From Coemansia sp. RSA 922 (Eukaryota > Kickxellomycota > Kickxellomycetes > Kickxellales > Kickxellaceae): a DNA stretch of 13,062 bases. Shown one piece after another: positions 8,290 through 13,062 of the stretch. The stretch spans positions 1 through 13,062 of the forward strand of contig JANBQS010000722.1 in the NCBI GenBank assembly GCA_027577415.1. The letters are read 5' to 3'. Under the pieces are notes generated by a model that was not told where the DNA came from, did no database searches, and saw nothing but the letters and a program-made list of their open reading frames with translations. Position 1 is the stretch's first letter; every line of letters starts with the position of its first letter. Both the position numbers and the translations under genes were made by a program.

Positions 8290-9975
8290 TTAATAGCCAC
8301 TCTCGCACTGGTCCCACTCTATCTCCTCTAACCGTTCCTGATACTCGCTGTAAACTCCCTGTTTGGATATGCAATTATAGGCCATCTCGATAAATTTAAA
8401 ATGTCCTGTCCACCTCACCGTAGATATCCTTGGACACAACAGGCTCAAAATCTGTCCTATATGAACGGCGGGTATTGGCTCTGAACACTGGCCAAATGTA
8501 ACCACTGCTAGTCTGGACCTAGGCATAGAGGAATCTCGACAAAGCTGTGCCAAAGTATTTCTATCTGCCACACATCCAAGAGTTGTCACCGCCTCTGCTG
8601 ATCCATCTATCGGCGCCTGCAATAACAAATGTGTTAGATTAGGCGTACACTTCAGAATAGAGATAATGTCCAACACAGATAAATCAAGCTGTAATATCCC
8701 AAGATAAACCAAACCACTAGCTATGCTTGCGCTGCAAAGCCTGCTCATAAAGTTGTCTTTTCTGATGCTATGGCATAACGTAAATCTCATGCACTGGATG
8801 TTTGGTCCGCCGTTGATAGCAAAATCTAGTATCTTGCGCTCGTCATCAGGCTCGGACATCTCACCATTATGGTAAATAGTAATGAGTATACTTTTAAGCC
8901 TAGGGAACTTTATTCGCCTCGTGTCTTCAATATTGGGAATAAGCAAGTATTCATTAACTGCATTCACCACATCAATATGCTCCAGCGTCTGGTTATTACC
9001 TCTAAACAGTATGTCATTACCAATGCAGTTTAGTCCATTCAACGTTATGCTAGACAGTGCTGGAAATGGCGCTCCATCTAATATTAATATGTGCTCATCT
9101 TCTCTCATCTGGCCATAGTGAAGTGATAGGGATTTGAGATTAGGGTATTCAATGAGTACTCCATCATCAGAGAGGACAATATCTCGAAAGAAGGACGAGT
9201 TATCAAAATTGGCCTTGAGCTCAATAAGTGTGGAGGAATTCAGGCATATCAGTTGGGCGAATATGTCTGCATCATACCATTCATCATATGAAATATTTGT
9301 TAATGCTATAAAAGCAGGTAAAGCACCAACCACAAAATTATCTGTACAAAGTGAGTATGTTATATCCTTTCTGTGTACTAATAACGACGCAACTAGATAG
9401 CTTAGGCCAGTTGGCATCATTTTCCTTTTTTGATGAGTAAATTTATGGCTTTTCAAATAAAGGGACACTGCATTGGGAAACATTTGGTTTATTCCTTTTA
9501 CAAACTGTGTAATATTGGCCTTGCACTCTTCTTCGCTTGGCAATATATGGGTGTCATCGGCTATCAAACCCAGTTTGATATTTTTGACATTGACAAATCT
9601 AGCATTTTTAAACATTGGCGAACTCATTACGTTCCATGCCGTCCCGTTAACCACGTCCATATAGCTCGCGTCCATATAGACTGACTTTACATACTTCTGA
9701 GCATTATTATCAATGGCAAACTCGATTGTATTTCCAGCATTGCCAGGCTTCTGCCAGGCTAAAGTGCCGTACACGTCAATATAAAACATGGCAATAGAGC
9801 TCAAAAATGGTAAGCAAGCAAATCTCCATTGCGACGAGATTTGAGAAAACCTTGCCACGTCAGAGAGGTTAAAATCAAAACCATATTCACGTGTATTATG
9901 TTTCATGGGGTCAAACCTTCCATGGCGTGCAATATTTCTAATCAAGTGGTCAGGAAGTGTACCCAACGCGAACAT
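8290..9975 (-). CDS. F-box / leucine-rich-repeat-like protein
   Basis: 561 residues, ATG to TAA, no intron. The N-terminus reads LPDHLIRNIARH (7-18), then LSDVARFSQISSQWRFACLPFL (37-58) split here as the second and third F-box helices with Trp50. It is a divergent F-box with an insert of about 18 residues (19-36) between helices. F-box proteins usually bind Skp1 and choose substrates for SCF ubiquitin ligases; that role is inferred from the motif. The rest (about 60-550) shows irregular leucine-rich repeats of the strand-turn-helix type, for example FPALSSITLNGLNCI, FPRLKSILITI, LVYLGILQLDLSVLDIISIL and PNLTHLLLQAP. Codon use is AT-richer than in its neighbour ELP1. Many fungi carry large families of such proteins with unknown targets. 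I am fairly sure it is a real gene; function is open. Confidence 0.85.
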   Translation of the reverse strand: MFALGTLPDHLIRNIARHGRFDPMKHNTREYGFDFNLSDVARFSQISSQWRFACLPFLSSIAMFYIDVYGTLAWQKPGNAGNTIEFAIDNNAQKYVKSVYMDASYMDVVNGTAWNVMSSPMFKNARFVNVKNIKLGLIADDTHILPSEEECKANITQFVKGINQMFPNAVSLYLKSHKFTHQKRKMMPTGLSYLVASLLVHRKDITYSLCTDNFVVGALPAFIALTNISYDEWYDADIFAQLICLNSSTLIELKANFDNSSFFRDIVLSDDGVLIEYPNLKSLSLHYGQMREDEHILILDGAPFPALSSITLNGLNCIGNDILFRGNNQTLEHIDVVNAVNEYLLIPNIEDTRRIKFPRLKSILITIYHNGEMSEPDDERKILDFAINGGPNIQCMRFTLCHSIRKDNFMSRLCSASIASGLVYLGILQLDLSVLDIISILKCTPNLTHLLLQAPIDGSAEAVTTLGCVADRNTLAQLCRDSSMPRSRLAVVTFGQCSEPIPAVHIGQILSLLCPRISTVRWTGHFKFIEMAYNCISKQGVYSEYQERLEEIEWDQCESGY

Positions 9976-10150
9976 CGAAGCAACGGCAATATGTGTATGT
10001 TAGAATAAAGCTCAAGAAATATTCAAATACAAAATAGTTATAAAAATGACTGACAATTATGTAAAGTGAGGAGGAAAAGAGAATAAAACGACTGGGTATA
10101 GGTGAAAAGCATTAACACAATTTCATTCTTTTCTTCAAAGAGCTGGTTGC

Positions 10151-10162
10151 AAAAAGCTTTTT
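10151..10162. repeat. 12-base palindrome AAAAAGCTTTTT
   Basis: Perfect self-complementary 12-mer in the spacer between the F-box gene and small gene C, 33 bases before the inverted repeat at 10195. In AT-rich DNA such palindromes are not rare. Confidence 0.4.
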
Positions 10163-10194
10163 TGTACTTTGGCTGCAAAGATGTCATAATAAGT

Positions 10195-10217
10195 CCTTTT
10201 TGTCGGTCACAAAAAGG
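10195..10217. repeat. Perfect inverted repeat, 9-base arms, 5-base loop
   Basis: CCTTTTTGT and ACAAAAAGG flank the loop CGGTC. It is a stem with a loop of hairpin size. It lies about 220 bases upstream of the F-box gene ATG and 400 bases beyond the stop of small gene C. It could be a factor site; no RNA gene is otherwise evident around it. Confidence 0.5.
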
Positions 10218-10608
10218 CAGCAATCAAAGCTACCCATTTGGTGAAAAGCGAACAAAGGTGACATCCTTTTTAGTGCATGCGCAAAGTTGAAAAACAGCAT
10301 GTTTTCAGCTGGGCCACTTTTTTTGTCAAGAAAATATGTGTAACAGTTGTTGACTATGTGCTGATGAGGTACACCCTATACATTTTATAGGTATTTAACA
10401 GCGGAGGCATTGGCAGCCAGTTTCTCATGCGGACACAGAGACTTGCGTAATGCCAGAAATAGGAAATTAAAGAGCCAGTTTAATCTTCATTGTGTTGAAA
10501 AGGGGACCTTTGTCCAAAAAAATATTACTTGAAATGAGCGTCTACACAATAACTAATGTGTCGATACCCATGATGCCTATAGCCTTTTCAGTATTTTTAG
10601 GCATGCGC

Positions 10609-10917
10609 CTATAGTAGCAACCACGGCTTAACAAATATACTTTGGAATGCGGCAACTAGTGTATCATTGCTATAATCGGATAATGTAGTGTGGAGCACCT
10701 TCCTTATGTAGATAGATGCTACATCGGTGCAAGGTTTAGCATGAACATACCAAACAAAATTTATATTTTCTTTGTTAAATGCATTCTCATCTATAAGCCG
10801 AGAGATTTCAATTTCCTCTTGTTGAAGCAATTTTATTTCCTCCTCGTTATCTAGGTCACACGCCCTATTCAGCACAACAGTGTAATCGTTTTGAGCAATG
10901 CAGCCTTCTAAATTCAT
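10609..10917 (-). CDS. Small protein C, possible thioredoxin-like fold; 5' end uncertain
   Basis: From the first in-frame ATG (10917) it has 102 residues, ending in TAG. The frame stays open upstream to 11076 with no further ATG, so the true protein may be longer. Element order: strand DYTVVLNRAC (11-20), acidic helix (21-34), strand EIEISRLI (35-42), charged loop, strong strand NINFVWYVHAKPC (51-63), then strand and helix. This matches the order in the other small genes; there is no CxxC. The conserved-looking N-terminal helix seen in the others would lie upstream of this ATG, in the stretch FFEKFRSLFNKK, supporting a longer product. An ATG at 11011 joins that stretch but is out of frame by one base at a 7-T run (10990-10996). 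A TATA box at 11103-11110 fits an ATG near 11011 better than 10917. It is either a frameshifted pseudogene, an assembly slip, or a gene using the internal ATG. Confidence 0.5.
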   Translation of the reverse strand: MNLEGCIAQNDYTVVLNRACDLDNEEEIKLLQQEEIEISRLIDENAFNKENINFVWYVHAKPCTDVASIYIRKVLHTTLSDYSNDTLVAAFQSIFVKPWLLL

Positions 10918-10987
10918 ACCCTTGAGGAAAACGGGCAGATAAAAGTCAAACTTTCCCGCTTTCTTGTTAAACAAGGAACGAAACTTT

Positions 10988-11077
10988 TCAAAAAAATTGA
11001 ATTGAAGGCATAGGTAATAGGCGCGGTGTATGATTGTGTAAAATAAAATGGATGTGAGAAGAATAAAGTAGTACCAT
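10988..11077 (-). other. Short upstream frame before small gene C (uORF or detached N-terminus)
   Basis: An ATG at 11077 (and one in the same frame at 11011) reads 29 residues (7 from 11011) to a TGA at 10988-10990, immediately after a run of seven T. Beyond that run, the other frame continues into small protein C. If the run had one T fewer, 11011 would give one 133-residue product. As it stands it is an upstream open frame that could also limit translation of C. Confidence 0.35.
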
Positions 11078-11102
11078 TAGCCAAGGGATAGGCGGGGGCG
11101 CT

Positions 11103-11110
11103 CTTTTATA
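11103..11110 (-). promoter_or_regulatory. TATA box of small gene C
   Basis: The minus strand reads TATAAAAG followed by AGCGCCCCCGCCTATCCC. It lies about 95 bases upstream of the ATG at 11011 and about 190 upstream of 10917. The same TATA-AGAGC-C-rich order as at small gene A; the spacing there (about 105) agrees with use of 11011. Confidence 0.6.
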
Positions 11111-11205
11111 GCCTAAAAGGGCCCTATTTTTTTATTTCCAAGCTTTTCCCTTCTGTCTGGGGAGAGAGCGGCGCCTAACATGCTACGCAAGAGACTTTGG
11201 CCTCA

Positions 11206-11219
11206 ATCGGGTTGGGGAT
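11206..11219 (+). repeat. Direct repeat ATCGGGTTGGGGAT, copy 1
   Basis: Exact 14-base match to 11469-11482, 263 bases apart. Both copies are followed by a T-rich/TTTAAAAG stretch (TCTTTTAAAAG here), so the similarity extends in weaker form to about 30 bases. Unlike the AT-rich background, the repeat is G-rich. Confidence 0.6.
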
Positions 11220-11468
11220 TCTTTTAAAAGAAAGCGATTACCGCAGCTATGAATGAAGCATTGGCGGGCATTAGAGAGAAAATGAGGTTGCCCACGTGTT
11301 AAACTAGTTTTAGGTGAGTGAGACGCTGCTTTTACTCTGAGGAGCTTGCTATACAAGCACTCTCTGGAACCTAGTGGATTAAATAGCATGCTTTCTAAAC
11401 TGGTTATAGAAGAAAACTGTTCGCTGACTGGAGGGCACGACAAAAAAAGTGTTGAACCCTTTGCTACT

Positions 11469-11482
11469 ATCGGGTTGGGGAT
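11469..11482 (+). repeat. Direct repeat ATCGGGTTGGGGAT, copy 2
   Basis: Second exact copy, followed by GCCTTTTATTTAAAAG. The pair may be remains of a duplicated segment or of a mobile element; no open frame of a transposase is seen between them. Confidence 0.6.
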
Positions 11483-11558
11483 GCCTTTTATTTAAAAGAG
11501 GCCGGAATAATACAGGGTTGACTGGAGCTCTTATTAAGTCGAAGCGAACAAAAGGTAC

Positions 11559-11580
11559 TTGCCAAGTGCGTTTTTGGCAA
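11559..11580. repeat. Inverted repeat TTGCCAA / TTGGCAA
   Basis: Perfect 7-base arms around an 8-base spacer (GTGCGTTT). It contains the TTTGGC core found repeatedly in the non-coding parts of this window. Confidence 0.45.
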
Positions 11581-11668
11581 TGGAAGGAGAAACTATCTTT
11601 ATTAGCAAGACATATCAATGAGGTTTGCTTTCCAGCATCTAGAATAAGATGCATTTATTGACCATTCA

Positions 11669-11678
11669 TTTGGCCAAA
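11669..11678. repeat. Palindrome TTTGGCCAAA
   Basis: Perfect 10-base palindrome, two TTTGGC half sites overlapping head to head. The strongest example of a motif spread over the spacers next to the small genes. Confidence 0.4.
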
Positions 11679-11983
11679 AAAGCATAACAAGAGAAAATTA
11701 TGTTGCAAGAAACTACTATGCATGTTTTTTTGACCGCAGAACTTTTCTGACAGGCTTAGTTGCAGCCTTTTGCCAAAGGACACTAAAAATAGCAATAAAT
11801 TGAAGGAATATTTTTGTCTTTGACATGTGCTTTAAAAAGTGGTTAAGAGATAATTGGAGAAATAATGTAAAAGAAATTGTTTCCAAAGCGCAAAATAAAA
11901 AATGTGTTGACTGAAGGGGATCACGAGCTTGACTGTGGTGTAGAAGAAAAAAGCTCGCTCATTGCTGCACATCCTATATTATC

Positions 11984-12020
11984 TTTTTTTTTTCTTCAAC
12001 ACACTCATCTACCTCTTTAG
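11984..12020 (+). promoter_or_regulatory. Candidate 3' splice site before small frame D
   Basis: A run of ten T (11984-11993), then CTTCAAC and CTCATCTACCTCTTTAG, forms a long pyrimidine tract ending in TAG at 12018-12020. This is a good acceptor, and the downstream frame has no ATG of its own. A matching donor could not be fixed: GTAAAA at 11867 follows the ATG at 11825 but would join in the wrong phase. Confidence 0.4.
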
Positions 12021-12447
12021 ATATTTTTATTGCTTCAACGCATTTGAACCTGTTGACACACACGACGTGGAATATAGACTCAAAGTTTGGGATTTCTGTA
12101 AAAGTTATGAAGAGGAGCATGCTCAGAAGCCACAAGATATTACGGTTTACAGCAAACAAGATAGAGGCATAGAGGTTTTGAAGCTTTTTCAGGGTGGTCC
12201 CAACATAAGCGTGGATTACCAGAGCCTAAACAAATCAACATGGAAAAATGAGCCATTTAAAGATGATGATGATAAAAGAGTATATGTGGTATATCGTGTG
12301 TCCGGACATGTAAATTCTAACATCCCACGCCCTGTCATTGACGCACTTAAATATTGTAAAGACAATGACGCTGATGGTATGTATATGATAAATGGCAGCA
12401 AAGGTGAGTTTATTGAAATTAGAAATTTCGGGCAAGCTTTCGTGTGA
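12021..12447 (+). CDS. Small protein D, possible thioredoxin-like fold; start missing
   Basis: The frame is open from 11944 to a TGA at 12445-12447, but has no ATG until far inside the protein. About 141 residues follow the proposed splice acceptor. Element order: N-terminal helix (VEYRLKVWDFCKSYEEE), strand DITVYSKQ (codons from 12136), helix GIEVLKLF, strand NISVDY, acidic loop with four GAT-coded Asp, strong strand KRVYVVYRVSGHV (codons 12274-12312), helix PVIDALKYC, and a C-terminal hairpin-like end. This is the order seen in small proteins A to C. There is no CxxC. The charged, non-repetitive composition argues for past or present coding. It is either a spliced gene with an unseen first exon, or a 5'-damaged copy. 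The stop is 169 bases before SYF2, transcribed in the same direction. Confidence 0.5.
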
Positions 12448-12502
12448 AAAGCCACAAATTCCAAGGGTCCAGAATATTGGGTCCTATAAGTAATCAGCCA
12501 TG

Positions 12503-12519
12503 ATGTGATTTAGTCACAT
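12503..12519. repeat. Inverted repeat ATGTGA-TTTAG-TCACAT
   Basis: Perfect 6-base arms around a 5-base loop, followed by a T run, about 55 bases after the stop of small frame D. It could be a 3' untranslated hairpin of D or a dimeric factor site for SYF2. Confidence 0.4.
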
Positions 12520-12555
12520 TTTTTCGCCAATTTTTTGAACAATTTTTTATTTAGA

Positions 12556-12561
12556 AATAAA
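12556..12561 (+). terminator. Candidate poly(A) signal of small frame D
   Basis: AATAAA (context TTTAGAAATAAATTATTG) about 110 bases after the TGA of D and 55 bases before the SYF2 ATG. Canonical hexamer; its presence supports transcription of D. Confidence 0.4.
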
Positions 12562-12616
12562 TTATTGCTTTCAAACTCTTTCATAAACTATTTTATATCA
12601 CACACAAACAAAACTC

Positions 12617-13062
12617 ATGGACCCAATAGACCAGCCGCCCACTCCACAAGACGTCGAAGACCTGTCCAATAGCGAGAGCGAAGCCGAAATAGACATAACC
12701 GAGCGAACCAATCTCCCACCTCAAATCCAACCACACGTCGACCGACTCCTTGCGTTACGTCAGAGGCTGCACAAATCAACTGAAGAAAACCGTCGCGAAG
12801 TATATCAAGAACACCAACGCAAGCACGAAAACCCCAGCGACGAACGACGCCAATTACGCAAACGTCGCGAAGCAGAAATCCTCAAACACAAAGAAGAGTA
12901 TACTGGCACAGACTATGAACGCTCCCGCTTCAAAGCCTATTCGATAGAGCAGGTTCAACGCTACGAAGAAAAGAAAAAAGAAAATGACTCCAATGTCGAA
13001 CGCGGCTTCACCGATTACTCCCAGGTCAATAAACGCAAGTATGACCGCGATGTGGCAAGACT
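12617..13062 (+). CDS. SYF2: Pre-mRNA-splicing factor SYF2, 3' end cut by window
   Basis: 148 complete codons from the ATG in AAACTCATGG to the window end, still open. SYF2 is a nuclear protein tied to the Prp19-associated (NTC) part of the spliceosome and acts around the two catalytic steps. Visible: an acidic, Pro-rich N-terminus (SNSESEAEID, residues 17-26), then a long charged helix. RLLALRQRLHKSTEENRREV (43-62) matches the start of the SYF2 domain, followed by RRQLRKRREAEI, EEYTGTDYERSRF, a QRYEEKKK stretch and the family signature GFTDY (130-134) with KRKYDRDVAR after it. The missing C-terminus should be roughly 60-100 residues, judging by usual family lengths near 215-245. No intron so far. 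Because the frame has no stop in the window it is easily overlooked. Confident in the family. Confidence 0.9.
   Translation, partial: MDPIDQPPTPQDVEDLSNSESEAEIDITERTNLPPQIQPHVDRLLALRQRLHKSTEENRREVYQEHQRKHENPSDERRQLRKRREAEILKHKEEYTGTDYERSRFKAYSIEQVQRYEEKKKENDSNVERGFTDYSQVNKRKYDRDVAR

Larger units (their letters stand above)
9976..10608. other. Intergenic region with inverted repeats, no gene seen
   Basis: AT-rich spacer between the F-box gene start and the stop of small gene C. On the minus strand TTTTTATAACTA around 10035-10046 is the only weak TATA-like candidate for the F-box gene, about 65 bases before its ATG. The middle part (10150-10320) is rich in T-run palindromes listed separately. 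The short open frames here lack coding character. Confidence 0.5.
11111..11983. other. Intergenic region with short direct repeats and palindromes, no certain gene
   Basis: About 870 bases between the TATA box of small gene C and the pyrimidine tract before small frame D. It holds two copies of a 14-base repeat, an inverted repeat at 11559-11580, the palindrome TTTGGCCAAA at 11669-11678 and several TTTGGC/GCCAAA hexamers. A minus-strand ATG frame of 91 codons (11379-11654) and a plus-strand frame ending at 11661 overlap each other and look non-coding. A plus-strand ATG at 11825 opens 29 codons and might be a first exon for D, but the splice phase does not fit. Confidence 0.45.
12448..12616. 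other. Spacer between small frame D and SYF2
   Basis: AT-rich spacer of 169 bases that must carry the 3' end of D and the SYF2 promoter. It holds an inverted repeat ATGTGA/TCACAT with a 5-base loop (12503-12519). No clear TATA box for SYF2 apart from TTTTATATC at 12591-12599, too near the ATG for a usual fungal leader. Confidence 0.5.

Noticed and set aside
8882..9684. Plus-strand frames antisense to the F-box gene
   Set aside because: Shadow frames of the 561-codon gene; no start context, promoter or domain supports them.
10038..10223. Minus-strand 61-codon frame between the F-box gene and small gene C
   Set aside because: It runs through the T-rich palindromes, has no promoter-like motif or recognisable feature, and is short enough to occur by chance.
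11206..11482. The 14-base direct repeats as terminal repeats of a transposon
   Set aside because: They are in direct orientation, only 263 bases apart, without a target-site duplication or a transposase frame; kept only as a repeat.
11379..11654. Minus-strand 91-codon frame with an ATG
   Set aside because: Overlaps other open frames on both strands, has no promoter motif like the small genes, and its composition and order of elements fit no family seen here.
12259..12276. KDDDDK in small protein D, as in an epitope tag or enterokinase site
   Set aside because: Coded by a plain GAT repeat within a natural-looking acidic loop; no vector or tag context surrounds it.

Overview
The window looks like nuclear DNA of a fungus with compact, intron-poor genes. 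It carries three recognisable eukaryotic housekeeping genes: CTP synthase, the Elongator scaffold ELP1/IKI3, and the splicing factor SYF2. An F-box/leucine-rich-repeat-like protein lies between them, with spacers of a few hundred bases. The divergent F-box-type protein and long uninterrupted exons suggest an early-diverging lineage, possibly Kickxellomycotina (Coemansia-like). That placement is an inference from gene style, not from a database match.

Layout. Positions 1-1590 (+) hold CTP synthase, cut at its 5' end by the window. Convergent to it is a small gene of 113 codons (1911-2252, -). About 1.2 kb of AT-rich spacer with a TATA box, E2F-like sites and palindromes follows. A second small gene (144 codons, 3444-3878, -) comes next, then ELP1 (4113-8093, -) and the F-box/LRR-like gene (8290-9975, -). 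After a spacer rich in inverted repeats is a third small gene (10609-10917, -, probably longer upstream through a frame break). A 1-kb spacer with short repeats follows, then a fourth small reading frame (about 12021-12447, +) with no visible start codon. SYF2 (12617 onward, +) runs off the 3' end.

How the genes relate. CTP synthase (pyrimidine nucleotides), ELP1 (wobble-uridine tRNA modification) and SYF2 (spliceosome) are ordinary core genes with no shared pathway. The accessory layer is more interesting. Four small AT-rich reading frames of about 100-145 codons have little obvious sequence identity. They seem to share one order of elements: an N-terminal helix, a hydrophobic strand, a helix, a second strand, a charged loop, a strongly hydrophobic strand, and a closing helix. 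This resembles a thioredoxin-like fold without a CxxC active site. Three of them also have a similar upstream core-promoter sequence: an A/T-rich TATA-type box followed directly by AGAGC and a C-rich stretch. Two of the four look damaged or split, one by a frame break at a 7-T run and one by a missing ATG behind an apparent splice acceptor. I read this as a fast-evolving, lineage-specific gene family inserted among housekeeping genes. Its function is unknown.
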